Source: Bipolaris cookei
Taxonomy: Eukaryota; Ascomycota; Dothideomycetes; Pleosporales; Pleosporaceae
Direction: 5' to 3'
Assembly: GCA_002286855.1 (NCBI GenBank)
Contig: NRSV01000126.1
Span: 1 to 42,269 of the forward strand
DNA: 42,269 nucleotides
Every line of letters starts with the position of its first letter. Within the stretch, counting starts at the first letter, position 1. Both the position numbers and the translations under genes were made by a program. The notes under the pieces are model-generated. The model did not search any database. It saw only the letters and a list, made by a program, of their open reading frames with translations, and had not been told where the DNA came from. This document shows positions 10,583 to 22,700 of the stretch, in pieces.

Positions 10583-12118
10583 GATGCTCGTATCGCACTC
10601 GTAAAAGACCTTATTAAATTAAGAAATCAAGTAACAAAGAAAGAAAAATAAATTAAAGAAATAAGGCGACAAGACAACCTGCAGCCACAAGTACGAGTAC
10701 GACGATAGCGCAGTGGGCGGCGCAGGATTGAGCCAATGTAAGTACGCAAGAATGATAATAGAGCAAAAATGAGAAATGTCAAAGCCGCAAAAAAGCTGTT
10801 AACACAATGGGGGATCGGCGGGGACGCCCCACAATCAAAACCCGAACACGAGATAGGAGATGACACTAGAGGCCCAATGCGGTAACGAGTGTCTCAATGA
10901 CGCGACTCTACCACGTAGTGTGTATTGACCTAGATCGACATTGGCATGTAATTGGCAGACAGAGCTAATTACTTTGGTTACCCATTCGCTATGCGAATTC
11001 GGTGCAAACATGGTAAAAACCCTTTCGTACAATACTGTTTCCACCCAAGACCAGATAAATTTCATGTCGTTGAAATCTCGGATTCATGCGTACATACATA
11101 CATATCTATGTATGGACACTTTTTTTTAACACATTCGCGACTCAGGCAGCTGTCACGGAAGGTCTCGCGGACAGGGAAGAGTTGGACACAGAGTGCTTTC
11201 TATTGATATAGATTTGTCAGATAGTACTCTTACTACAGCTAGTAGAGGGTTGTTCGACAGGACGTAGCTCAAGGAGCTACAAGTGACGGGCTGTGAAGTT
11301 TCTTCGCAGAGTCTGCGCACGGGCTCGCAGCATAATCAACCAATCAAGAAGCACGTGTGCTGGCTGAGGGCCAGCGCCGTGACAGCAGCATGTAATCAGT
11401 GCGCGTCGTCATATTCCTCAAGCGCACATCAGGTCCCCTTTCTGTGTTACCATCACTCATGCGCGGTCCTGGAACTCTGCCACCATATTATGTGTCTGCA
11501 GGCCATGGTGATAATTAGAGGTTAAATTGTTATCAGGAACTGGTTGATCTTGGTCTGTTGCGCGACCTGCAAAAGAGGTGGTATGAGGATGTTCTGCCGA
11601 GATATGCGGTCCCGAAAGTACCGGCAGAGGAATGATCGACTTCGGCTAGCTGCATCTGCAGATTCTGGAAACGAGTGCGAGTCTGAGTCTTGTGTTGAGG
11701 TGGTGAGCCATTTTTGTTTGCCTACACAGTAAGTACATGGTAGAAGGATGCATGGTGGTGAGGCTGAGAAAGAATGTGTTTGCACTATACTACACAGCAA
11801 GAAGAGAGAATCTTACATACTGATCGATGACACCAAGAAGTATTCATTCTGCAATTCCAGTACTGTAGCCCCCTTATCTACTATACCTACATACTTATTC
11901 ACAGTCTATTAGCACGTCCCATGTGTCAAAGCGCATCTCCCTTTCACACTGCAGATGGCGGATTGTGATGCGCGACGTGGATGGCCCTTTTCAACGTTGC
12001 TGCCATCTAATCAAGACAGGGGTTGGAGCATCCAACGCTCGCCTCTTCCACGTGTTTCAGGGCGCCTCCACTTCCATCACCACTCGGACCCGGACCCGGA
12101 CCCTTGCTACCAGTGGCA
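10583..12118. other. Intergenic, no supported gene
   Basis: 1.5 kb between divergent genes (membrane protein on minus, Rieske protein on plus). Reading frames are short and mutually overlapping. There is an ACATACATACATAC-type microsatellite near 11092-11106 and a poly-T at about 11119. No RNA gene or repeat structure recognised. Confidence 0.4.
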
Positions 12119-12706
12119 ATGTCATTCCTTGCCAACCCGTTCCTCCGCCCACCCAGAGCGCAGAATGCTTGGTTTCTCGCTGGATTAACGTCGTCATATC
12201 CAAATCTCGACGAATCCATGCGAGTCAGCGAGCAACGGCCGTGCGGCGGAAAATTTGTACCTGGCTGTCGGGTATTTCGCGTGCCTCAAGATGACAGCTC
12301 CAAAGCGACAGAAATATCAATTGATGATTGGAAGGATCACGATCTGGGCGGCAATGCAAAAGATCAGGTCATGGTGTTCCAGTACAAGGGAAAGTTTATT
12401 GCCGTGAACCACGTAGGTGACAAAAGAAAAGAAAAAACTGTAATCTAGCCTGTGTATTGACCACAATATCCGCAGGAATGCCCACACTCTTCATATCCTC
12501 TTTCCAACGGCGCACCCTTTGATATAGAGGACTTTGGAGTGGTGCTAAGCTCGGGAATTCAATGTCCTAAACATGACTGGTCATTCGATCTGCATACGGG
12601 ACGATCCGATCGTGGCAGTTACAAGCTTCAAGTTTGGGAAATCCAACAGAGAGCTGGTGCTGACGGTGACGAAATATGGGTAAGAAGAAACCAAAGAATT
12701 GGATGA
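12119..12706 (+). CDS. Rieske [2Fe-2S] domain protein, about 174 aa
   Basis: Exons 12119-12412 and 12476-12706, with a GT-AG intron of 63 bp. The two cluster motifs are split by the intron and restored on splicing: Cys-Pro-His in HECPHSSYPL and Cys-Pro-Lys-His in IQCPKHDWSFDLHTG. That is a CxH...CxxH Rieske set, which binds a 2Fe-2S cluster through two Cys and two His. No mononuclear-iron catalytic domain follows, so it is a small ferredoxin-like Rieske protein, not a full ring-hydroxylating oxygenase; an electron-transfer role is inferred. The frame is open upstream to ATG 12023 (MEHPTLASS), so a longer N-terminus is possible. At the 3' end an alternative intron (GT at 12680, AG near 12733) would change the tail; I prefer the unspliced end VRRNQRIG. 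Confidence 0.75.
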
Positions 12707-12824
12707 GACACCCTCAAATGTCACGCCAATTAGGTGTCCGTAAGGCAGCAAGATGATCAAATACATCAAGTTCTGAAGAAAAAACTATCTTTTTGATTTC
12801 ATAGCACTTGAAGCATCCTACGCT

Positions 12825-14327
12825 TTACAGCTTGATACCCGTAACCTCGAACGTCTGGACAACATTTTTTCCAAAGTAAGACCAGAACTTGGTCCCGTTA
12901 ATTACAGTATCGCTGTGCTTTCCATACTGTTCACCGGTACCGATCTGGGTGGCCCAGCGAGTTACTGCTGCTCCGGACGCTGGACGCTGCGAGAAGCCCG
13001 ACAACTCAAAGTTGAGGTACTGCGCATCACCCCAGTTAACCGCTACAATGACTAGGGTGGATTTACTGGCGTCGTATGCGGCGACGACATAGTCACCACT
13101 ACCATCGAGAATCTGCATGCCTGGGCGAATATGCCTGGCAAATTGGGCGAGGACAAAGTACTTTTGCGTTGGACTGCCCACCGTCTTGGCGTCGTTGTCG
13201 GCGTCAATCAGGCCCCAGCCGCCTTGGTCGAGGACTTGCCAGTACTCCCAGGCTACGGGCTTGAGCCATCGGAAATCGAGTAGCAGATTGCTTGCCATTT
13301 GTTGACCGGCCGCTTCACCGTCACCATACTCGCTGTTGTAGACTGGCTTTCCGGCCTTTGCAGCCAGGTCATGGACAGCTACACGGTCACCGTTTCCATA
13401 CTGGTAGCCGTGTACGTTGACACGTGCAATCTTGGAAAGCGCGTTGCTTCCTATGTTCTTAAGGTTGTCGCTGGCCTGATCATAGTAAGACTCGTCTGAT
13501 GCCGCAATCACAGTCGCCAACGAGCGGCTTTTCAGGTGCTTGTCAAGATGCCCAATAATCGTAGCCTGGGTGGCTACGTCAATATGGCACCCCTCCTGCG
13601 TGCCATCAGCCTTCCACCAGTTGGCCGTGGGCTCATTAAATGGGTCAACAGTCTCGAATTCAATGCCCCACTTGGACTTGAAGACTTGAGCAACTGTTGC
13701 CATGTATACGGCATGCTGCTCCAGATTCCACGATTGAATGTTTTCGGATCCATCGCTGGCTCCGGATGGGTTGTGGTTGCGTGTTTGCCACCACATCGGG
13801 CTGTTGCTGAAGAGTTCGGTCTTTTCGACACCCCTCTCAATAGCCTTTTGAAGAGCTTTTCGTTGATTGACATCTACGTCCCTATAGTCCGACAACCAAA
13901 CTTAGTGAAACACATCAGAAAACTATGAAGTGTTGTCTCACCAGTTCCAACTGGAAGAATTCGGGTCATTGCTCGTCCAATCCAACCAGAATCCTTCCAT
14001 TTGCCTCGATCTCTTGATGTTGGGTGACACGACCATTTTTTCCGTGCCGATAGTGTTCCAACTGCATGCGCCGGCGTTGTAGCGAGCGTGGTTGAAGCCA
14101 AGACCTGGCAGTGTAACACTACCAAATTTGGTCTGGTTGAGCGTGAAGAATATATCTGCCAAATCGTCTCGGTCGCCGAATTGCTGAGCCCACCAGGCCA
14201 GCGACGTCCCCCATCCTTCCCAGGTTCCCCAGTTTGATTTGGGGTCAATGGTTGTCGTCAAATCGGCATTGACGCAAAGGCCGCTCGCGAGCACGAGTGC
14301 GATCTCATTAAGAGTAGGAGCGCGCAT
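12825..14327 (-). CDS. Secreted GH30 endo-beta-1,6-galactanase, 480 aa
   Basis: Exons 14327-13942 and 13881-12825; intron of 60 bp with GT-AG borders. A signal peptide is visible (MRAPTLNEIALVLASGLCVNA). The mature N-terminus has WGTWEGWGTSLAWWAQQFGD, highly characteristic of fungal GH30 endo-beta-1,6-galactanases. Acid/base Glu212 lies in DPFNEP and nucleophile Glu313 in YNSEYG, as expected for clan GH-A retaining enzymes. The C-terminal part (from about residue 385) forms the beta-sandwich typical of GH30. The reaction is hydrolysis of beta-1,6-galactan side chains of arabinogalactan proteins and type II arabinogalactan outside the cell. It is convergent with the Rieske gene (118 bp apart); the next gene upstream on the same strand is the BNR_4 protein. 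Confidence 0.9.
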
Positions 14328-15730
14328 GGTGACTGAAACCCAAAGGTACTAGAGTCGAAGATCGTGAACATAGTGGCGCTATTGATCCCTTCTTATGTAA
14401 ATACATGGCGGCGCATAACCCTAGTCATGCTCTTGTTTCAAGTATAGAAAGTCGGTCTAAAACTACTTCCATCCCTTCCGAGAACATACATACGCCCGTT
14501 GATGCGTGATGGTGTCAGGAAAGAGGGGTTATGCTTGTACATAAGTTCAATTAGTGCTCAGCATAAGCCGGGGGTGTTGTGCTGCCGATTATGTCGCATA
14601 CGAGAAGGCCCCGAACTCATCTCCGTTACTCTTTGAAGGCAAGTTTCGACTTGAACGGCTAGCGTAAACGAATCACTACCATAATACGTCTTGAGAATCC
14701 ATGGATCTGTGTAGTGTGACGCAAGATACTCTTCTCCTCCTGGTTACTGACATCCATAGGTCGGAATAATGAACTACCCAATTCTTCCGCTTGCAGCACC
14801 TTCCGCCTTGGTCATGACTAGATTCGACACTTGATGTCCTAAACAATGCAGATCATGACAGTAACAGGTATTGCATCCGCACTCCGAACGTTTAAATTGC
14901 AAATTGGCGTGTGGAAGCGGAAGAAGCCGAGGTTATACCGTAGTTCCCGGCTGCTGTTATCTTGGCTAACCATCATCAGATGCAGGTGACAGGTCCAAAC
15001 CATAGCACCGGAGGAATTCCCGCTGTCTTACTCCTAGTCTAACTCGCTCGAATCGGCACGTTTTTCCGATCATGCGTTCCAACAGTACGGTGCGAAAAGT
15101 GCGGATGATCACGTATTATGTATGCGCAGCCCAATTGTATTACCGACCACATGGTAGGCCTCCTGCGGGAAAGACTTGAAAAACTACAGGAGTATGGCAG
15201 GTCTTCAGATTACATTTCAATACTCTGCTTGATAAACGTGCATAAAAATTGCCATTTGTGTCAGTCATAGTCCCTGTTGACTTGCGGGTATTGTTTCATT
15301 AGTGTCCACCTCGCACAACAATCAAATCCTTGTCGCAGCCGTTTTGCTATATTTAGAGAAGAATTCGGCGAACCTGCCAAAGCATGAAAAAGACATCGAC
15401 ATCATGGGAGAACTGTCGGTCAGACCAAGGATTGCGGAAGGCAGACACGATACAATAGTTTGACTAAGCGTTATGTGAAGATGACTGAGATGTGCTTTTC
15501 ATGATCAATCATATGAAAGCATGTACGTAGGTAACCCGAAAATAGAAATATTTTAATAATTCAGCGTTTCGCCTTCAAATTTCCCAATGTAAGCTTTGCA
15601 TTAAGCAGATTGTGGTCGCATATCAGGACATTTCGTGGACTTGGAAAAAGAAGTCTTTAAGCATATTGCTTCTTCTTAAGCCTTTTCATATACTATGATG
15701 ATCATGGAATACTCGAAACTGCTTGCATTA
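14328..15730. other. Intergenic between the GH30 and BNR_4 genes
   Basis: 1.4 kb holding the promoter of the GH30 gene and the 3' flank of the BNR_4 gene. No frame of useful length and no repeat seen. Confidence 0.45.
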
Positions 15731-17038
15731 TCAGGGGGCAAGACCAAAATCCCAGACTTGGACTTTTCGGGTGGGAAAAGGTCCACCTTGTCTTACAAAT
15801 AAGCTTAAAACATTAAAGCTCTTAAGCCTAGCCTCATCGACCAAGGGTTCGCCAGCAGAGTCGGGAATGTCCGCTATCTTCTTCCAGTCGTTGTAATTTG
15901 CGCCCGCAGTCGCGGCCCAGAGCTGAATTGTCATTTTTGGCTGGTCCGGGAGAATTGCAATTACACTATCGCCAGTAGCGACAATCTTGCCGCGGTAGGC
16001 AAGGTACGGTGGCGCAGAAAGACCAGATGCGTTGATGGCAGTCTTGGTAAATTTGCCATCTGTTGTTCGCAGGTAATGGTAAAACTGCGGTGCGCCTGAT
16101 GAGTTATCGCGCATCAATGCATGGAAACGACCTTGAAGATCTACGAATTGCGCTTCCTGGTTGATAATTTGGCTGTTCTGCGGGATCGAGTAGATCTTGA
16201 CTCCAGGTGTTGAAGGCCTAATGGGAACCGCAACTGTTTGGCCGTTGGTTTGCTTCCAAGATTTGCCAGCATCATCTGAGAAGGCAAAGTAAAAGTCGTG
16301 GTTTGTGCTGGCATCAGGAGTTTCACGGACAGTCCATGAAACGAACAATTTTCCTCCTTCACTGCTGATACCATTAACGTAGGCGTTGTTGTCTTCGCCC
16401 TGCAAGTACCTTCCAACGGCGGTCCACTTCCCAGTGGTGGCAGAATAACGATGGATATATGAGTCTCCCGCACCAGATTGTCCTATCCAAAATTCTATCA
16501 AGAGGTCACCACCATCGATAGACTCGAAGCGAGGGTAAGTCAGCGGTGTCCATGGGCCGGTGGAACCTGGCAGACTGTGCTGCACAGCTCCGAAAGCACT
16601 TGCTGTCCATTCAGAGGGAACAGTCTTGGCGATGCCAGCGTTGCTCACACGATAATTGAGCGGAACGTCATGGTGGTCAAAACTTAAATGTATCTTTCCA
16701 TCGCCGCTGATGCCCATGGAAATGGTGTTGTGCTCATCGAGTGTCGTCTGTTCGTAGTCGCTGAAGGCAAAGTACTGCCAGTTGCCAAGCGAAGGTGAGA
16801 TTTTTCGCCGTCCAAGATTGACATAATGCTCACCGTATCCAGAGGCTGTCTTGTAGAAAGCTACATACTGGTAGTCTCCAAACGTCGTCAAGGCATGTTG
16901 TTGGAAAGCAAGACCATTGAGACGCACCGACCCCTGCACATCGTCTGTAATGTTCCAGTTCTTCACCGAGGTAACAGAAAGGGCAGAGGTAAGGCAGGAG
17001 AGCCCTACCAAAGCCAGTAGGGATGGAAAGAGCTTCAT
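15731..17038 (-). CDS. Secreted BNR_4-type beta-propeller protein, probable polysaccharide lyase or glycosidase, 435 aa
   Basis: Single exon. I choose the ATG at 17038, not the in-frame one at 17080, because it opens a proper signal peptide (MKLFPSLLALVGLSCLTSALS). The body is a repeated beta-propeller with Trp/Tyr/Gly-rich blades. It carries DEHNTISMGISGDGKIHLSF followed directly by DHHDVPLNYRVS (His103, His122, His123, Tyr129, Arg130), the conserved strip of the BNR_4 family. In that family the polysaccharide lyases PL24, PL25 and PL42 and the related GH145 use His and Tyr at this surface on uronic-acid glycans. A fungal PL42 member acts on the rhamnose-glucuronate cap of arabinogalactan. 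That makes an arabinogalactan role attractive beside the GH30 galactanase, but the exact family cannot be settled by eye. Confidence 0.75.
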   Translation of the reverse strand: MKLFPSLLALVGLSCLTSALSVTSVKNWNITDDVQGSVRLNGLAFQQHALTTFGDYQYVAFYKTASGYGEHYVNLGRRKISPSLGNWQYFAFSDYEQTTLDEHNTISMGISGDGKIHLSFDHHDVPLNYRVSNAGIAKTVPSEWTASAFGAVQHSLPGSTGPWTPLTYPRFESIDGGDLLIEFWIGQSGAGDSYIHRYSATTGKWTAVGRYLQGEDNNAYVNGISSEGGKLFVSWTVRETPDASTNHDFYFAFSDDAGKSWKQTNGQTVAVPIRPSTPGVKIYSIPQNSQIINQEAQFVDLQGRFHALMRDNSSGAPQFYHYLRTTDGKFTKTAINASGLSAPPYLAYRGKIVATGDSVIAILPDQPKMTIQLWAATAGANYNDWKKIADIPDSAGEPLVDEARLKSFNVLSLFVRQGGPFPTRKVQVWDFGLAP

Positions 17039-17936
17039 GGTCACGCAGGTGGGCACTGCAATAGCGGCGCAATCTTGCAACTTATGAAATGCTTATTATG
17101 AGCATAGCAATATTTCAAATTGACTGGGTACAAGGTATCGATTCGGAGCACGATGCATCATCTGGTCGATAACGGCGCTGCTAGTTGGTCCAGCTAACTC
17201 GATCTATCAATATCGGATTTTCGGGGTATTGCTGACACGAGGTGGGGAAGCCGGGGAAGTGGTGCACGTGGATGGGTAAGTTACCTGTTTTGGAATGCAG
17301 GTATTCGGGAATGAAGCCCGGTACTACGTTTGTTATTATGTAAGTATGTTCATGCCTTGTTGGAGCAATAGAAGCAAGCCGGATCTGATTCTTGTGTATC
17401 ACATTCGCAACAAGGAGAGCAGAGGACTCATAGAAGATATACGAGGATGGGTACTTTCCAGCATAGAAATATGCGAGCAGATGTCCTCTTGTGGTCAATA
17501 AGTCAACGCATTGGCAGATTATTGGACCAGTAGTAGCTTACGTACTTAGTTCGTAGTAGTAGGATGTATTCCGCCGCTCTCTTACGTTCCCTTCGCCTTG
17601 CACGACTCGACCAACGACCCACTCAAACACGACAACTGCAATCTCAACAACAGTATCAGTATCTTTGCACAACCGGCCATGAGCTAGGTCCTGGACGATA
17701 ACAACCATAAGCTAGAGGTCTCGACAAGCGATAAGTTGCCAAATATGGCAGGAGCAACTGCAGCCAAGGGTTGTTCTCTTGGCAAGTACTCCAACAGGCA
17801 AAATGCGCGTCTTGACTGACGTATCGTCCATCGTCAAAAAATGGGGAAAGAGAGGAAAGGAATATGGGATAAGAGTGTTTCTATGCGCAATTTGGGTCTT
17901 GGTGTCTCCATTCCCATCTCAAGTGACACGGCGAGG
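17039..17936. other. Shared divergent intergenic region (BNR_4 gene / carboxypeptidase gene)
   Basis: 0.9 kb between divergently transcribed secreted-enzyme genes, likely to hold both promoters. No further frame is supported. In-frame ATGs before 17937 do not add a plausible signal peptide. Confidence 0.4.
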
Positions 17937-19579
17937 ATGAGACGGTCTTCTACTACCTTGCTGTTCGCAGCATACGCGTCGGCGCAAACCCAGTACGGAG
18001 AAAACCATGGCGCTGTAAGCTTCGATTCGCAGCTTGTAGAGCAGGCAGCATTCCCAGCGCCCAATGTGACGCTGTACAGCCCTACGTTCATGTCTAATGC
18101 CACTTTCGATCCTGGATGGTTCGAGGGCACCGAGGGGGCTACTTCACCCGATCAATTGGGTACACAAATCCCATTTGCTGTTCTACAATTATTCATTCTA
18201 ACATTTGCACAGAAAGATTCATCAGCGGCCTTGCTGCAAAGAACCCTTCATGGATGAAGTACCAAGTTACTGATTCCCTCAGCGAAGAAGGCAAAACATT
18301 TCCCTACGTCCTACTCTCCGCGTCATCCGCATCAAATACGACATCAGAGAAGCTCAGAGTCTGGATCCAAGGCTCAGTCCATGGCAACGAACCCGCTGGC
18401 GATGAAGCTGCGCTCGCCTTACTCGGGGCCATGGACAACGACCCAGCATGGGCCGCTACCTTGCTAGAAAAAATGGACATTCTCGTGCTACCACGTTACA
18501 ACCCAGACGGCAACGCCTACTTTCAACGTACCTTGGCCACCAACTTTGATCCAAACCGCGATCACACCAAACTCGCTCGCCAGCAGACCCGCGATATCAA
18601 AGAATGGTTCAGCACCTTTTCACCTACCATTGCAATTGACTTGCACGAATACGGCGCAGCGACACTGTACTCGACCAACTACAGCAACGCAGCCGATGCC
18701 ATGTATTCGAGCGCCAAGAATCTCAATATACATTCCGGAATCCGTGAGCTCTCGGAGACACTTTTTGCGCCAGCCATAAACGCGTCACTTATCTCTCGAG
18801 GCTTGCGTGGTGAGCAGTACATGACAGCTTCGAGCCGCAATCCGCCACGTCTTGTCGAAGCTGGCACAGACGCAAAGATTGGGCGCAATGCCATGGGTCT
18901 GACGCAGTGCATTACGTTCCTTTTCGAGACGAGGGGCATAGGCATCGCGAACCAGCAGTTCAAGCGCAGGACCCTGGCGGGTCTTCAGATGATCCTCGGT
19001 GTGCTCGAAGCAGCAAGAGACAATGCCGAGCAGGTCAAGAGCGCAGTGGACAATGCTATTGCGGATTTTGCTGCAAGCAAGCAAGACATTGTGGTTACTG
19101 ACTACCCCAGCTACACCAACCGTACATTTACAATGGTCGATCGTCGCACGGGAGAAGTTGTTCAGCTGCCTGTCGAATTCGCAAGCAATACCCCGGCAAC
19201 GGCTAACCTCACTCGTGCGAGGCCTCAGGGCTACATCATCCCCCGTGCATGGGCTGGTCTCGCTGAGCGCTTGAGGGTCTCTGGCTTGGACGTTGAGACC
19301 ATGCCAGAGGCGTTTCGGGGAGAGGTCCAAGTCTACAACATTACTTCTTCAAAGTTTGCTTCGTCGTATTACGAGGGAGCAATTTTGAACACGGTGACAA
19401 CTGACAGTTCTGTCCAGCAGGTTTCGTTGCCAGCCGGCAGCTTCTTCGTCAGCGCCGCCCAGAAGAATGCGGGCTTGGCCTTTGTAGCCCTAGAGCCCGA
19501 AAACATTGACTCTTATGTTTCTTTTGGATTGCTGCCAATGGAGGTTGGTGACCAGTATCCAGTCTTCCGGAAGATCTAG
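17937..19579 (+). CDS. Secreted zinc carboxypeptidase, peptidase family M14, 529 aa
   Basis: Exons 17937-18159 and 18213-19579; the intron is 53 bp. The ATG at 17937 gives a short signal peptide (MRRSSTTLLFAAYASAQ). The M14 metal and catalytic set is complete: His131 and Glu134 in GSVHGNEPAGDE, His219 in IDLHEYGAAT, and the general base Glu313 in FLFETRGIG. Arg and Asn residues of the substrate pocket are likely in NPDGN and DPNRDHTK. The C-terminal 180 residues form an extra domain of the kind seen in larger fungal and bacterial M14 proteins (EVQVYNITSSKF). The expected role is removal of C-terminal residues from peptides outside the cell. It is convergent with the kinase gene, 166 bp away. 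Confidence 0.87.
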
Positions 19580-19745
19580 CTACATGAACGTGTATACATA
19601 TTTTAATATGCATATTTCATTGACTCCGTACCCACACGTACGCATCTGAGAGCATATAGAAAAAAAATCTCTAATTAATAGTACAAACATTATCACCGTC
19701 GTCCATGGTATCAACAGTAACCTCAAAACATGAATACCTGGCATA

Positions 19746-22700
19746 CTATGCTGTGACATCTCCGCTTTTCGCGCGCTTAGCGTCTCTCTCTTCACCCATC
19801 GCTGTGTCCGCCCGTCGCTTCCCCTCATCTTTTCTTGCATTGTCTTTTTCCTCGCGAGCAGCCCGCCGGGCTTCCTTGTCCTGCTTCTCCTTTTCTTTCC
19901 TAAGTGCTTTGCTTTCGAATTCATGCCAATCTCCTTCAAGTTCTTTCAACGCCTCAGCTCGTTTTGGCGCAGGGGCTTCGCTGGTGAAGAAGGGATGCTC
20001 GAGCACGTCAGCCGCCGCCGGCCGTGCATTTGGGTCAAACAGAAACATTGCCTGAAGCAGCTCGAAAGCCATAGGGCTGACACGATCCTTGTACTTCTCT
20101 GCAAACGTAGACTTCTTGCGTTCGGTTGGGCGCAGAAGCTCAAACCACTGCATATCCACGATCCCGGGCCAATCCTGTATTGTTGGCGTACCCAGTACAT
20201 TATAGATCTTTTCAAGCTGATTGATTTCTCCGCCATCACCTGGGAAAATGGCGTGTCGCGTGAAAATCTCCACAAGTACGCATGCTGCTGACCAAATATC
20301 GACTGCTGGGCCATATTGCGTTTCTCCAAGTAACAATTCCGGAGATCGGTACCAGATAGTGATAACGCGATTGGTGTAATCCAGTTTGCCACTCTTCGAG
20401 TAGAAACGGGCGAGACCAAAATCAGCCAGTTTTAGTTGTCCGGTATTGGACACGAGAATATTTGCCGCCTTGATATCGCGATGCAAAACCCCACGTCGAT
20501 GGAGATAATCAAGACCCTCAAAGAGTTGTTTTGCAAGGTCTTTCTTGTGCGATGTTTCTAGTTTAAACGTTGGGTGGTTCAAAAGACCGGTTAAATCGTG
20601 GGAGAGGTATTCAAAAACCATGTAGCAGTCATTCTTCTCCACCATCACCTCACGGAGGTTGACAATGTTGGGATGGTTGAGAGATTGCAAAAGTTTAACC
20701 TCGCGAATGGCAGTGACTGGAAACTGCAAAATGTCAGCAAAAGATCTTGTGTATGCTCAAAAGGAATACGTACGCCATCGCGTTCGCCTTCCATACGAAT
20801 CTTCTTTAGCGCAACCATATCCTTTGTGTAGACATGCACTCCTTTGAAGACCTTTCCATACGTGCCTGATCCGACCACTGACTCATTGCCAGGTTTCCTG
20901 TAGTACACTGATTCCGAGGCTGCATGCTCTGGGGCTAGTACAGGTCGTGGCTTCTCTCGCTTCTTCGTAATCGTCTTGGTTTTTGGTATCTGAGGGGGCG
21001 GCGTCCTTCGTTCTGGTCGAGCAATAGGGCGTGTATCTGGCCGCCTGTCATCATGCCTTCGTGGAAAGTACGGCTCCCGGCGGTCCCTTGGGTCTCGCAA
21101 GTCCCGCGAATCCCTTTCCCGAATATCACGCCCGTCTCGAACATCCCGAGGGTCCCTAAAGTCTCGGTCGCGCGGGTCTCGGAAATCTCTTTCCCTACCA
21201 CGATAATAGGGATCCCGGGAATCTCGCATGTCGCGGGGATCTCGATCGCGGGGATCTCGATAGGTTGGCTTGCGGTCGTAATAATTATCGTAGCGACGGT
21301 CTCGTTCCCTGATGTCTCGCTCCCGAAAGTCTCGCTCCCGGTTATGATCGTAGTCCCTCTCTCTTGGATCTCTGTCACGATCACTTCTTGACTCGGCATA
21401 GCGAGGGGCAATGTCGCGTGCTGCTTCAACCTTTGCTTTTGGGTCGAGGAGGGACTCTTTCGACGCTGGCTCGGCTTTCTCGGGCTCCTCCAGTCCTAAT
21501 TTTGCTTTGCTGGCTGGAGGTACCGGATTCTTTGTCTTGAGTGAGAACCCGAATCCCGACTTAGTTGCTGTTGGGAGCGTAGTCGAAGACTTGGCCGGAG
21601 GAGCAGGTTTTTGCTCTTCTTTTGAGCCCTCGTCTTCTACCCGTAGGTCCTTCGAAGGGCGGAAAGGATTGTCATCAGCGTCGACCGATGTGGAATCGGC
21701 TGCTGTCTGTGATGTGGAAAGAGGCTGTGGGCGTGGCGCTTCGGTGGCGGGACGACCGCCTCGTGTTCCAGACGCGGGTGTCCATGAGAGATTTGAAAAT
21801 TGGGTAGGCGCAGCGCCTCGACCCCGGCCACCAGGTCCACCAAAGGGAGCACTTCCGACAGGGCCCGAGATTCGCCTATCAGAACTGTGGAAGCTGTTAC
21901 CGCGGAAGCCACCGTGCCCACCCCGATGTGAATTGGGTTGAAAACCAGATTGAGGATATGACTGGTTTTGGTAGTAGCCAGGGGACTGAGTTTGATGATA
22001 CGGAGATTGGCCTGAAGTGTAGCCATGTGGTGGAGATCTGTCATAGTCAGCGCGAAGTGAGCAGATGTTGAATGTAACTTACCCGTGATTTGGATAGGGC
22101 TGGTTGCTCCAACCCCCTCTACCGCTGTGGTAGGGTGACTGGTTTTGAGGAGAGTATTGATTATGGGAAGGATAGGGCGGGGATTGCTGAAACCCACCAC
22201 GGCCCTGGTAATGGTAGGCTCCTCTCATCTTGTCGTCGTCTCTACGACCCCTGGACGTATCTGAATTGTAGCCAGATCCAGATACCGGCGAGCTTCTGTG
22301 TGAAATGCGTTTAGTGGGGTGTCTTGACTTCGACCCTCGAGAGGGCGAACGAGATTGACGACGCCGTATGGGTATGGGAGGTGATCGGCTTCTGCGTGGT
22401 GGAGTTCTAGCTCGCTTGGAGCTGGGGGGCGAACTTTTGCGAACAGGTGTTGGGGACCGTTTGCGGAGCGGCGAGCGAGACCTGACGCGTCTCGATGCTC
22501 GGCTGCGACTTCTTGTTCGACCACGAATAGAGCTAGGTTTGTAGGACCTTTCACGAGAATGATCCAAGGGCGGCGTGGTCCTCCCGTGAATCCGCCTCGG
22601 GGACAATGCCCTCGGCGACAATTCACGCCTGGACCTTCTATCGGGCGAAACTGATCTCCTCCGTGCACGTTGTGTTGCTGGCCTGTAATAGGTATCCACG

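Noticed and set aside
10627..11800. Small frames between the membrane-protein and Rieske genes
   Set aside because: Short, mutually overlapping, biased by local composition; no homology recognised.
12023..12118. Upstream start of the Rieske gene (MEHPTLASS)
   Set aside because: The extra 32 residues are Pro/Gly-rich low complexity. The ATG at 12119 opens directly into conserved-looking sequence, though the longer form is not excluded.
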